Below are positions 13,970-21,704 of a DNA stretch of 21,704 nucleotides, in pieces. Both the position numbers and the translations under genes were made by a program. The notes below the pieces were generated by a model. That model made no database searches. It saw only the letters and a program-made list of their open reading frames with translations, and was not told the origin of the DNA. Numbering within the stretch: the first letter of the stretch is position 1; the number at the start of each line of letters is the position of its first letter. The DNA is taken from the IMG/VR virus record IMGVR_UViG_3300014962_000046, positions 3,010 through 24,713 of that record. One strand, given 5' to 3'. Source of the DNA: a virus.

Positions 13970-15924
13970 CGACCTACGGCAACCGGGTCGCGTCGCCCAC
14001 GGCGTTCGATCGCGTCGGCCCGAACAACAACAACCAGAAGTGCAGCGTCCAGACGTCCGTCACCTCCAGCGCGGCGAGGTGGGTGCGGATCGGCGGCTGG
14101 GTGGAGCGGAAGGCGGCCGACTCGCGGATCGCCTTCGGGGTCTGGTCGGTCGACGCCTCGGGCAGGCCAGAGTCGCTGCTGATGCGCACCGACCGGTTCG
14201 AGCCGCCGGCGACCGGGAAGGTCATCACGATGCCGGTCCGCGACCCGCTGGTGGTGATGGGCGGCACCCGGGTCGGGTTCGGCTTCCTGGTCAGCGCCGG
14301 CGACGTAAGGATCGGCAAGGCGGCGGGAACGGCCTCGGTCTTCCGTCGTGACGCCGGGGAGATGACGGGGTTCGGCGCGGGCGCGGGGACCGACCCGTCC
14401 ACCGCGCCGTGGGCGATCTTCGCGGAGACCGAGGACGTGGTGGCGCCGCCGGACCCATCCCCGTCCCCGGGACCGCCGCCGCCGGTGCCCAACGACTCGG
14501 GCATGCCCCAGCCCATCAACCCGCTGCCGCCGGACACGGTGCAGGACGGCAGCGTCTACATCCGGCCCTACGCGCCGTACGCCACGAACCTGGCGCCGGG
14601 GATCGGGGAGACGTTCGTCAGCCAGGTGCGTCCGACGTTCTCGTGGGACTGCGTGGACTACGCCCGGCGCCCGCTCTCCTGCACCCTGTGGGTGCGGGCG
14701 CTGAACGGGGCGCCCGGCTCGGAGCGCAGCCAGGCCGCGCTGTTCAACGGGCACGGCCTCCGGTGGCAGGTCGCGGGGACGGCGGCGCTGATGCCCGCGG
14801 CCGGATCCTACGAGTGGTGGGTCGAGTCGATGTTCCCGGGACAGGGCGAGTACTACCGGGCCGCGCTGTCCGCCCGCGGTCTCGTCACGTGGACGCCGCC
14901 GGCGACGGTGGCGGTGAGTTCTCCGGTGGAGAACACGGCCGTCGCCACGGTGCGGCCGGACGTGACGTGGACCGTGTCCGGCGGCACCCAGGTGCGGTGG
15001 TCGGCGCGGCTGTACGACGCCGGCAGCGGGGAACTGCTGCGCCAGACGCCGATGGTCGGCGGGCCGCTGGCGACGTGGCGGGTGCCGATCAGCTGGGGGC
15101 TGCGGAACGGGTCGCGCTACGGGCTGGAGATCGAGGTGGACGCGGGCGGCAACGCCGGCGGCGTCTCGCCAAGGAGGACGTTCCGCGTGGAGTACGGGCC
15201 GCCGGCGACGGTGGGCAACGTGGCGGTGATCGCCGCCGCGCTGCCGACCGACGTGGAGACATCGACCGCACGGCTGACATGGAGCCAGACCGCACTGCCG
15301 CCGGCGGAGTTCGCCGGCTACGTGGTGCGGCGGTCATGGGGCGGCGACCCGGAGGTCACCGTCGCCCACATCACGAACCCGGGGCAGCTGCAGTTCTGGG
15401 ACACCGCGTGCCCGGTCAACGTGCCGGTGACGTGGCGCGTGTCGCAGCTGCGCGTCTACAACGCGGTGGTGACCGAGTCCTCCGGCGGCACGGTGACCGC
15501 GACGATCCCGCTCAGCGTCCCCACCCTGTCCAGCGTCTACGACGGCTACACGCGGCGCATCGCCGCGATGTGGACGGCCGACGGCGTGGGGGGCAGCTTC
15601 GTCCGCCCGGAGACGGGCGTGGTGACGTGGGGCAGCGGCGGGCGGCCGACGCTGGTGTCCACGCCGGCGAGCTACGGGAGCTCGACGATGTCGGTGCGGA
15701 TCACGCTGCGGACGGACCAGTTCGCGACGCTGAAGCAGCGGGCTGAGGCGATCCAGGACCTGGTGGAGTCGGGCGACCCGGTGGTGTGGCGCGGCGAGTG
15801 GGAGCGGTACTTCTGCCGGATCGCGTCGTGGTCGTGGGAGCGGGGAGGTGTCGGGCAGCGCATCGTGAACCTGGAGCTCGAGGAGATCGCGTTCGAGGAA
15901 GGCATCGAGATCGACGTCGCGTGA
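13966..15924 (+). CDS. Distal tail-type multi-domain protein (N-terminal beta domain, Pro linker, FN3-like repeats)
   Basis: This is a 652-residue protein with an ATG at 13966 (ATGA overlap) behind GGGAGG at 13953-13958. Residues 1-155 form a jelly-roll-like domain (RWVRIGGWVERKA, then IAFGVWSVDASGRPESLL). A Pro linker (about 158-185, PPDPSPSPGPPPPVP) follows. Then come at least two or three Ig/FN3-like domains, recognisable by RPTFSWD, RPDVTWTVSGGTQVRW and ARLTWSQTALPPAEF starts. The last ~80 residues (from about 575: STMSVRITLRTDQFATLK, PVVWRGEWERYFCRI) resemble the end of siphovirus distal-tail proteins, where a strand pair packs on the hub. Being directly after the tape measure supports a Dit-like role at the tail tip, with extra surface-binding domains. 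The exact family is inferred. Confidence 0.65.
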   Translation: MTTYGNRVASPTAFDRVGPNNNNQKCSVQTSVTSSAARWVRIGGWVERKAADSRIAFGVWSVDASGRPESLLMRTDRFEPPATGKVITMPVRDPLVVMGGTRVGFGFLVSAGDVRIGKAAGTASVFRRDAGEMTGFGAGAGTDPSTAPWAIFAETEDVVAPPDPSPSPGPPPPVPNDSGMPQPINPLPPDTVQDGSVYIRPYAPYATNLAPGIGETFVSQVRPTFSWDCVDYARRPLSCTLWVRALNGAPGSERSQAALFNGHGLRWQVAGTAALMPAAGSYEWWVESMFPGQGEYYRAALSARGLVTWTPPATVAVSSPVENTAVATVRPDVTWTVSGGTQVRWSARLYDAGSGELLRQTPMVGGPLATWRVPISWGLRNGSRYGLEIEVDAGGNAGGVSPRRTFRVEYGPPATVGNVAVIAAALPTDVETSTARLTWSQTALPPAEFAGYVVRRSWGGDPEVTVAHITNPGQLQFWDTACPVNVPVTWRVSQLRVYNAVVTESSGGTVTATIPLSVPTLSSVYDGYTRRIAAMWTADGVGGSFVRPETGVVTWGSGGRPTLVSTPASYGSSTMSVRITLRTDQFATLKQRAEAIQDLVESGDPVVWRGEWERYFCRIASWSWERGGVGQRIVNLELEEIAFEEGIEIDVA

Positions 15925-15940
15925 CGAGGAAGGGACGGAC

Positions 15941-16384
15941 ATGGCGGGAATGAGCTCGTACCTGGAGACCGCGCTGCTGAACGAGGTGTTCCGCACGGCG
16001 GCATACACGAAGCCGACGCGGGTCTACGTGAGCCTGCACGCGGCGGACCCGACCGACGCCGGCACCGGGTCCACGGAGATCACCGGCAACGGGTACACGC
16101 GGGCGGACGCGGGGGTGCCCAACGACACGAACTGGCTGCTCGCCACCGCGCCGTCGGGCGACGGCCGCCAGGTGACCAACGCGGCGCAGGTGAGCTTCCC
16201 GGCTCCGACCGGAAACTGGGTGAGCGGATCCGGCGGCACGACCATCACCCACTTCGGGATCTGGGACGCGGCGACCGGCGGCAACCTGCTGTTCAGCGGA
16301 GCGCTGGGCACGTCGCGCACGGTCAGCGCCGGCGACGGGGCGCCGACGTTCCAGGCGCAGTCGATCCTCGTCCGCCTGAGCTAG
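15941..16384 (+). CDS. Small conserved phage tail/fibre protein
   Basis: This is a 147-residue protein with an ATG at 15941 behind GAGGAAGGG at 15926-15934. It has the features of a widespread phage tail family: a start like SSYLETALLNEVFRTAAYT, then RVYVSLHAADPTDAGTG, GNGYTRADAGV, VSFPAPTGNW and THFGIWDAATGGNLLFSGAL. These follow the common order of helix, VYVALYTxDP strand and THFGIxDA-GNLLFxGxL end. Members are usually annotated as tail fibre or tail proteins and lie among tail-tip genes; the precise role is unsettled. It lies between the Dit-like and hub genes and is probably a minor tail-tip component. Confidence 0.8.
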   Translation: MAGMSSYLETALLNEVFRTAAYTKPTRVYVSLHAADPTDAGTGSTEITGNGYTRADAGVPNDTNWLLATAPSGDGRQVTNAAQVSFPAPTGNWVSGSGGTTITHFGIWDAATGGNLLFSGALGTSRTVSAGDGAPTFQAQSILVRLS

Positions 16385-16387
16385 CCG

Positions 16388-19300
16388 ATGGCCGTCTACG
16401 CCAGGTCCGGGTACATCCTCGGGCCGCTCCGGACCGGGACCGGAACGGTCAGCCTCGGGTTTCGCCCGCGGGCGATCATCGTCTGGGCGGACCGGGACAG
16501 CGCGGACGGCGCATCGGTCAACGGCGGGTCGTTCCACCGTTCGGTCGGCTTCGTGGTGGAGCGGTCCAACGGCACGCTGGAGACGCTGGCGCACGGCACC
16601 GGTCTGGGCGGCGGCTTCTCGGCCGGTGTCGCCACCACGGTCTACGACGTGTTCCGGTCGAGCACCGACGCCACGTTCACGAAGTTCTTCCGGGTCACCT
16701 CGCTCAGCAGCACCGGGTTCTCGTGGGAGGTGACGGAGCCGAACGTCGGCTCCACGTACTTCAACTACGGGTTCCTCGCGCTGGGCGGCACCGACATGCT
16801 GGCCGCGGTCCGGAACGTGGCGATCCCGGCGGGCGCGGCGTCCGGCACCACGGTGTCGATCACCGACCTCGGGTTCACGCCGAAGGCGCTGGTGGCGCTG
16901 CCGGTGGTGTCTCGGTCGACCCAGCCGCGATGGTACCGGACCGGCGGCATCTGGGTGGCCAGCCGTCCCGGGCGCTCGGCCTCGGCGACGCTCAACCGCG
17001 ACCCGACCGGCTACAACTACACGACCTCGGCCAACGCCAACATCGTCCGCTACCAGGCGAAGGCGTCGGAGCACGTCGAGTTCTACCGCGCCACCGCGGA
17101 ATACACCGCGGTGAAGCAGGCGTCGCTCCAGCTGACGGCGATGAACGCGTCGGCGGTGGAATGGACGCTGGACGGCGCGTCGGAGGCCGACACGACGTCG
17201 CGGATGCTGGTGCTGGCGATCGGCGGCGCGACGGTGGCGGCGAACGTGATCCGCCACACCTCCACCAGCGGCAGCGCCAGCCTCGCCACCTCGTACCTGG
17301 TGCAGCCGAAGGCGCTGGTCGCGGTCGGGGCGCCCAACGACGCGGCGACGATGAAGCACCTGGTGGTCGGGTTCGGCGCCGCCCCCGGGCCGTCGTGGTC
17401 CGCCACCTCGCTGACCCAGATCTTCCGCCAGCAGCCAGCGCTGGCCGCTGGCGAGGCCGACGACATCTACCGCGGCACGGCGGCGCCGTTCGCGCTGCCG
17501 GACTTCACGTCGCGGGCGACGCCGGCCTCGTTCGGGTCGTTCGACTGGACCACCGGCACCATCGCGATCAACCACACCCAGCCGTTCACGATCGGCACGC
17601 TGGTGATCGGCGAGGAACTCCCCATCTTCAACATGGGGTCCGGCGCGTCGGTCGCAACCGGGTTCGCCTCCGCGCTGCTGTACAGCGGGCTGACGCTGAT
17701 CGAGACGGCGGCCAGGCCGGTCACGGTCTCCGCGACATCCACCGCGCAGGCGACGGGGTTCGTGCTGACGCCGGCGATCGCCTCCCGCGACAACCCGGCG
17801 ATCGTCACCGCCGGCGCCACGGTCCTCGGCGCGTTCGGCGTCGCCAACAGCCTGCACGGCGCGACCGGGACGGCGACGGCGACCGCCACCGTCTCCGCCG
17901 GCGGCCTGCTCGATCTCGACCAGCTCCTGCCGGACGTCGCGGCGGAGGCGACGACGACGGTCAGCGGCGAGATCACGCCGGCGGTGCTGCTGGCGTTCGC
18001 CGACGCCCCGCTGGTGGTGGAGGCGCGGTCTGCCGTCTCCGGGTACACCGCCTACATCTTCCCCCGCATCCTGCCGTCGCGGCCGGTGGACATCCCGGGC
18101 ACGATCAACCTGGTGATGGATCCCGGGTACGAGTCCGGCGTCGGGTGGGTGCTGTGGTCGGGGGCGCTGACGGCGACCAACGACGCGTGGACCGGCGCGC
18201 AGTCGGCGCGGTGGACGGCGTCGACGTCGGGGCAGCTGCTCTACGTCGAGACGATGCGGGGGATCGCGACGCGGCAGGCCGACACCTACGTCGGCAGCCT
18301 GCGGGTCCGCGGCACGGCGACCGGGATCGGCATCCGGCTGGAGGCGGTGTTCACCGACGGGACGGTGCAGCCGGGAGACGCGGCGACGGTCACGGCGACG
18401 TCGGCGTGGTCGCTGGTGGAGCTGCCGACGGTGACGGTGGCGACCGACCGCACGCTGGACTACCTGCGGGTTCGCGTCGCCAGCGGGGGAGCGGCGACGC
18501 TGGATCTCGACGGCGTGCAGGTCGAGCTCGGCCAGAAGGCGACCGCGTGGTGCAGCGGGGCGCTGGGCGACCCGTCCGGGACGTGGCTCGGCGTGCCGAA
18601 CGCGTCCCCCTCGTGGCGCCAGACGGTCCCGTACTGGACGGGCGGCGTGGCGACGCCGACCGGCGGCCGCGGCGGCGCGCTGCGGGTGGAGGCGAAGCTC
18701 TACCGGGCCACCTACGACAACCGCTTCATCGAGGATCTCAGCGAGTGGGTGGTGTCCGGCCAGGTGACGATGGACACCAACCGGGACGTGACGTGGAGCC
18801 TGGACGCGACGCTGCTGGGCGACGGCTGGGAGCGGCTGACGCCGTACCTCGACTGGGTGGCGCCGTACCTGACGGTGACCTTCCCCGACGGGTCGGTGTC
18901 GCAGGGGCAGCTGGGACTGTACCTGGTGATGGACTCGCCGGTGAGCCGCAGCGAGTACGGCTACACCGTGCAGCTGATGGCGATGGACCCGCTGTGGCTG
19001 CTCGGCGCCCAGGGACTGCCATGGTCGCTGGCCGTCGGCATCAACCACGTCAAGACCACCGTGGTGCGGCAGCTGCTGGAAGGCGCGGTGCTGACCCGGA
19101 GCGACGTGGCCAACGGGGCGAACAACGCGCCGCGCCGCTATCTCCTGCCGACGGCCACGGACAGCGCGAACCAGCCGGCGGTGTTCTCGGAGGCCGCGGA
19201 GTTCGAGCAGGGGGCGTCGCGGCTGTCGGTGATCAACGACATCCTGCTGTCCGCCGGCTGCAGCCCGCTGTACACGACGCGGACCGGGATGTTCACCACG

Positions 19301-19882
19301 CGGCGGCTCAACGACACGCTGGCCAGCCGGTCGCCGGTGCGGACCTACGCCGCCAACGCGCCCGCCGGGTACGAGCTCGGGAACCGGATCGACCGCGGCC
19401 TGTTCGGCGACGTGATCTCGACGGTGGAGACGACGCCGATCGGCGACGGGCTGACCAACGAGATCCTGCTCGTCAACGACCGGCCCGACGCGCCGATGGC
19501 GGTGCGGTACCGGATCACCGACTCCGACAACTACCGGTCATTCGCCGGCGGCTCGACGGGACGCAACCGGCGGGCGACCCGGATGATCGCCAACCGCTTC
19601 CTCGATCACCCGGAGTACGCGGCGCAGGTGGCGCGGGCGCTGGCCGAGTCGCTGTCGCTGAAGAACCGGACGGCGCGGGTGCGGGTGGTGCCGGAGCCGC
19701 ATCTCGACCTCGGGCGCGAGGTGGTCGGCATGGCGGTGTTCGACGCCGACGGGCGTCCGGCGATCACGGGCAAGTGGTACGTCGAGCGGGCGAGCTACGG
19801 GTTCACGCCGTCTGACGCCTGGATGGAGCTGGACCTGGCGAAGGTGTACGGCGTGGTCGGCGTGGCGGAGGTGATCCAATGA
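16388..19882 (+). CDS. Tail-tip hub protein with triplicated N-terminal domain and carbohydrate-binding-like domain
   Basis: This is a 1164-residue protein with an ATG at 16388, four bases after the previous stop and with a weak ribosome site. Three related domains occupy about 8-134, 135-280 and 281-409. Each has an early strand ending in [RP][PK]A[IL][IV] (FRPRAIIVWA, FTPKALVALPV, VQPKALVAVGA) and a final W-containing strand before a [LV]xxGG/E end. A linker follows to about 573. Residues 574-722 begin NLVMDPGYESGVGWVLW and end near VQVELGQKATAWC, a carbohydrate-binding jelly-roll pattern. The last ~400 residues (LYRATYDNRFIEDLSEWVVS, then DVTWSLDATLL, and LPTATDSANQPAVFSEAAEF) resemble gp27-like hub domains, which close the tube. 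No enzymatic motif is evident. The following OB-fold protein is its probable partner. Confidence 0.75.
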   Translation: MAVYARSGYILGPLRTGTGTVSLGFRPRAIIVWADRDSADGASVNGGSFHRSVGFVVERSNGTLETLAHGTGLGGGFSAGVATTVYDVFRSSTDATFTKFFRVTSLSSTGFSWEVTEPNVGSTYFNYGFLALGGTDMLAAVRNVAIPAGAASGTTVSITDLGFTPKALVALPVVSRSTQPRWYRTGGIWVASRPGRSASATLNRDPTGYNYTTSANANIVRYQAKASEHVEFYRATAEYTAVKQASLQLTAMNASAVEWTLDGASEADTTSRMLVLAIGGATVAANVIRHTSTSGSASLATSYLVQPKALVAVGAPNDAATMKHLVVGFGAAPGPSWSATSLTQIFRQQPALAAGEADDIYRGTAAPFALPDFTSRATPASFGSFDWTTGTIAINHTQPFTIGTLVIGEELPIFNMGSGASVATGFASALLYSGLTLIETAARPVTVSATSTAQATGFVLTPAIASRDNPAIVTAGATVLGAFGVANSLHGATGTATATATVSAGGLLDLDQLLPDVAAEATTTVSGEITPAVLLAFADAPLVVEARSAVSGYTAYIFPRILPSRPVDIPGTINLVMDPGYESGVGWVLWSGALTATNDAWTGAQSARWTASTSGQLLYVETMRGIATRQADTYVGSLRVRGTATGIGIRLEAVFTDGTVQPGDAATVTATSAWSLVELPTVTVATDRTLDYLRVRVASGGAATLDLDGVQVELGQKATAWCSGALGDPSGTWLGVPNASPSWRQTVPYWTGGVATPTGGRGGALRVEAKLYRATYDNRFIEDLSEWVVSGQVTMDTNRDVTWSLDATLLGDGWERLTPYLDWVAPYLTVTFPDGSVSQGQLGLYLVMDSPVSRSEYGYTVQLMAMDPLWLLGAQGLPWSLAVGINHVKTTVVRQLLEGAVLTRSDVANGANNAPRRYLLPTATDSANQPAVFSEAAEFEQGASRLSVINDILLSAGCSPLYTTRTGMFTTRRLNDTLASRSPVRTYAANAPAGYELGNRIDRGLFGDVISTVETTPIGDGLTNEILLVNDRPDAPMAVRYRITDSDNYRSFAGGSTGRNRRATRMIANRFLDHPEYAAQVARALAESLSLKNRTARVRVVPEPHLDLGREVVGMAVFDADGRPAITGKWYVERASYGFTPSDAWMELDLAKVYGVVGVAEVIQ

Positions 19883-20802
19883 CGGTCCGGCCGTCCAGCG
19901 AGCACGAGGCGATCGTCCGCATCATCCGCGACATCGTGGAGGACGTGGTGGCGCAGTCGTCGCCGGTGATGGGCACGGTGTCGTGGGTTGAGCCGAACGG
20001 GGCGATCCGGGTGCGGCTGGACCACGAGGAGCAGGTGCGGCGGGTGCCGGTCGCGCGCTCCGCCAGCTCCGCGTTCGCGCCGTTCCAGCGCGTGCTGATG
20101 GTGAAGACCATGGCGAACGAGCTGGTGGCCGTCTGCCCGGTGATCCGTCCGATGATCGAGGGCACGCTGTCGGGGTACTCGACGCCGGCCGCGGACGGCG
20201 CCGATCCGGTCGCCCCGGAGGCGGTGCGGGCGCAGGCCGAGGCGGCCGCGGCGGAGGCGGCGGAGGCGGTCCCGTCGACGGCGGCCGAGCCGCTCGACGC
20301 GGGGTCGGTGACGCGCCGCGAGCTCGGCACGGACGCGGTGGGAACCGGCAACATCGAGCCGGGGGCGGTGACGGCGGACCGGATCGCGGCGGGCGCGGTC
20401 GGGCCGGCGCAGCTGCAGGACCGGGCGGTGACGACGGGCAAGCTGGCGCTGGGGTCGGTGACCCGGGAGACGCTGGCGCCGGGGGCGATCCCGGACCTGT
20501 CGCTGCAGGACGCGTCGGTGGCGACGGCGAAGCTGCAGGACCGCGCGGTGACGACCGGCAAGATCGCGGACGGGGCGGTGACTGGGGCGAAGATCGCGGA
20601 CGGCACCATCCGGCAGGACAAGCTGGCGTTCTCGCCGGCGCTGGCGTCGCACGCGCACGACATGACGGTGGAGTGGGACGACATCCGCCAACTGAAGGTG
20701 CCGGTGGCGACCACCACGGCATCGGGCACGCCGACGTCGCTCACCCTGGAGGCGCTGCTCGAGTTGCTGGTCCGGCAGACGCTGGGCGGAACGGTGGGAT
20801 AG
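19879..20802 (+). CDS. OB-fold spike-like protein with decapeptide-repeat stalk
   Basis: This is a 307-residue protein. The ATG at 19879 (ATGA overlap) has a near-perfect GGAGGTGA at 19867-19874. Residues 1-25 are helical. Residues about 30-92 have the look of an OB-fold (MGTVSWVEPNGAIRVRLD, RRVPVARSASSAFAPFQRV), as in the gp5 N-terminal domain that sits on the hub. An Ala/Glu-rich stretch leads to 11 exact decapeptide repeats at 142-251, of the type GAVTTxKIAD, expected to form a trimeric beta-solenoid or stalk. The C-terminal part contains SHAHDMTVEWDD and ends in a Leu-rich helix. No lysozyme domain is present. By analogy it is the central spike or a fibre base at the tail tip, next to the hub. 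Confidence 0.7.
   Translation: MTVRPSSEHEAIVRIIRDIVEDVVAQSSPVMGTVSWVEPNGAIRVRLDHEEQVRRVPVARSASSAFAPFQRVLMVKTMANELVAVCPVIRPMIEGTLSGYSTPAADGADPVAPEAVRAQAEAAAAEAAEAVPSTAAEPLDAGSVTRRELGTDAVGTGNIEPGAVTADRIAAGAVGPAQLQDRAVTTGKLALGSVTRETLAPGAIPDLSLQDASVATAKLQDRAVTTGKIADGAVTGAKIADGTIRQDKLAFSPALASHAHDMTVEWDDIRQLKVPVATTTASGTPTSLTLEALLELLVRQTLGGTVG
20302..20631 (+). repeat. 11 tandem 30-bp (10-residue) stalk repeats
   Basis: Residues 142-251 of the spike-like protein split without gaps into 11 decapeptides such as GAVTADRIAA, RAVTTGKLAL, RAVTTGKIAD and GAVTGAKIAD. The consensus is [GR]-[AS]-[VI]-T-x-x-[KR]-[IL]-x-x. Such GAVTxxKIxx repeats recur in phage tail fibres and are compatible with a trimeric beta-prism or solenoid shaft. 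Confidence 0.88.
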
Positions 20803-20812
20803 GAGGGGCGGG

Positions 20813-21481
20813 ATGGCGATCGGGTACAGCGACTATCCGGGAGCGGTGGACACCGCGTCGACGCTGCTGCGGGCGCGGGCGCTGCGGTCGACGGCGCTGC
20901 GGTTCCCGGTCGGTGCGACCGACACCGTGGTGCCGCTGATCTCGACCGCCGGCTTCCCGCCGGACGGCGCGGTGCTGGTCGAGGATGAGGTGATCGTCTA
21001 CGCGGGACTGACCGAGACGGACCTCACGGGGTGCATCCGCGGCGCGTTCCAGGACGACGGGTACGGTCCGGCGACCGCGCACGCCATCGGCGCTCCGGTG
21101 ATCCTGGCGCCGCTGGCCGCGCATCACCGGGTGCTCGCGGACGCCGTTGTCGCGGTCCAGCAGCGGGCGAACGCGCTGCTGGGCATCACGGTCAACGACC
21201 AGACGGGAACGTCGTACACGCTCGCGGAGACGGACCGCGGGGCGCTGGTCCGCTGCACCAACGCCAACGCCATCGCGGTCCAGGTGCCAGCCGGACTGGC
21301 GGGCGGATTCCGCTGCCAGATCGTCCAGGGCGGAGGGGGACGGGTGACGCTGTCCGGGGCGTCCGGGGTGGGGATCACCAACCGGCTGGGCTACACGAAG
21401 ACGGCGGGGCCGGCGGCGGTGGTGGAGCTGATCGCGTACGGGGCAAACCTGTACTACCTGACGGGCGACACCGGAGCCTGA
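20813..21481 (+). CDS. Tail-tip adhesin-like protein
   Basis: This is a 222-residue protein with an ATG at 20813 behind AGGAGGGG at 20801-20808, which overlaps the previous stop. Residues about 15-100 have a phage tail-tip type module: TLLRARALRSTALRFPVGAT, then ISTAGFPPDGAVLVEDEVI, YAGLTETDLTGCIRGAF and the AHAIGAPV end, with a GCIRG turn. Residues 124-222 are a separate strand-rich domain (NDQTGTSYTLAETDRGALVR to LYYLTGDTGA). It is paralogous to the last 100 residues of the collagen fibre protein (3599-5908). The expected role is receptor contact or capping of the tip. It is the last structural gene before a probable lysis module. Confidence 0.7.
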   Translation: MAIGYSDYPGAVDTASTLLRARALRSTALRFPVGATDTVVPLISTAGFPPDGAVLVEDEVIVYAGLTETDLTGCIRGAFQDDGYGPATAHAIGAPVILAPLAAHHRVLADAVVAVQQRANALLGITVNDQTGTSYTLAETDRGALVRCTNANAIAVQVPAGLAGGFRCQIVQGGGGRVTLSGASGVGITNRLGYTKTAGPAAVVELIAYGANLYYLTGDTGA

Positions 21482-21504
21482 CCATGGAGACGGCCATGTG
21501 GACA

Positions 21505-21529
21505 TGCCGGGCGCGCGGTGCGCGGAGCG
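21505..21529 (+). repeat. Intergenic element copy C (before the putative holin)
   Basis: This is the counterpart of 9196-9220, differing by two 2-base indels, and continues GTGGGA as copy A does. It lies 16 bases before the ATG at 21546, in a 64-base gap that also has weak inverted repeats (CATGG/CCATG at 21483-21498) without a T run. Confidence 0.45.
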
Positions 21530-21545
21530 TGGGAAGGGACGGGCG

Positions 21546-21704
21546 ATGAAGGGCGGCGGGGCGATCTGGGCGGTGACGGTGATCGTCGTGGCGAGCATCG
21601 CGGGGATCGTGGCGCTGGCCGCGGTGGGGGACAAGGACGCGGCGACGCTGCTGCCGCTGCTGATCGGGTTCCTCGCGCCCACGGTGACGGCGCTGGTGGC
21701 GGCC
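21546..21704 (+). CDS. Putative small membrane protein, possible holin (3' truncated by window end)
   Basis: The ATG at 21546, behind GGGAAGGGACGGG at 21530-21542, opens a frame that is still open at the window end (53 residues visible). The N-terminus MKGGG is followed by a hydrophobic segment (AIWAVTVIVVASIAGIVALA). A short polar turn with GDKDA then leads to a second hydrophobic segment (TLLPLLIGFLAPTVTALVAA). Third positions are strongly G/C. A short positive start and two transmembrane helices joined by a charged turn, immediately after the tail genes, suit a class II holin, which would permeabilise the membrane for an endolysin. No lysis partner is visible, so it could also be another small membrane protein. 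Confidence 0.55.
   Translation, partial: MKGGGAIWAVTVIVVASIAGIVALAAVGDKDAATLLPLLIGFLAPTVTALVAA

Noticed and set aside
6490-14039. Shared AACAACAACAACCAG string in the lectin gene and the start of the 13966 gene
   Set aside because: Both encode a short Asn-rich loop; the identity is limited to a simple triplet run and flanks do not match.
21484-21549. A 21-codon frame between the last tail gene and the putative holin
   Set aside because: It is very short, has no proper ribosome site, and contains the intergenic repeat; its overlap with the next ATG is likely chance.

Overview
The window is one continuous, very G+C-rich (roughly 70% by eye) block in which every credible gene lies on the + strand, with overlaps or gaps of only a few bases. 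It is the late structural region of a tailed double-stranded DNA phage or prophage with a long non-contractile (siphovirus-type) tail. There is a scaffold, an HK97-fold capsid protein, head-tail connectors, a tail tube protein, a tail chaperone pair and a 1577-residue tape measure, but no tail sheath. Codon third positions are almost all G or C, which points to a high-GC bacterial host such as an actinobacterium. Nothing fixes the host more closely, and without an integrase or attachment site I cannot tell phage from prophage.

Layout. 3-182: end of an upstream gene. 183-318: the longest non-coding gap, with a strong hairpin and a T run. 319-3598: head module (scaffold, major capsid protein, small overlapping gene, probable capsid surface protein, three connector or neck proteins). 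3599-7656: an unusual fibre cassette between the connectors and the tail tube gene. It holds a probable tail terminator fused to a very long collagen-like fibre, a lectin-like protein, a small protein with a short collagen tail, and two unknown small proteins. 7672-13969: tail tube, tail assembly chaperones joined by a probable +1 frameshift, and the tape measure. 13966-21481: tail tip (a multi-domain distal tail protein, a small conserved tail protein, a 1164-residue hub with triplicated N-terminal domains and a carbohydrate-binding-like domain, an OB-fold spike-like protein with a decapeptide stalk, and a terminal adhesin-like protein). 21546 to the end: start of a small two-helix membrane protein, possibly a holin, which would open the lysis module.

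Most notable points: (1) the fusion of a neck or terminator-type domain to an approximately 360-residue uninterrupted Gly-X-Y fibre, suggesting fibres at the head-tail junction; (2) an adhesin-type C-terminal domain shared by that neck protein and the last tail-tip protein; (3) a UCC-UUU-C +1 frameshift candidate exactly where the codon signature changes frame; (4) 26 back-to-back 11-residue (hendecad) repeats in the tape measure; (5) short G/C hairpins with 3-base loops at borders of abundant structural genes; (6) a 25-base intergenic element found before both the tape measure and the putative holin.
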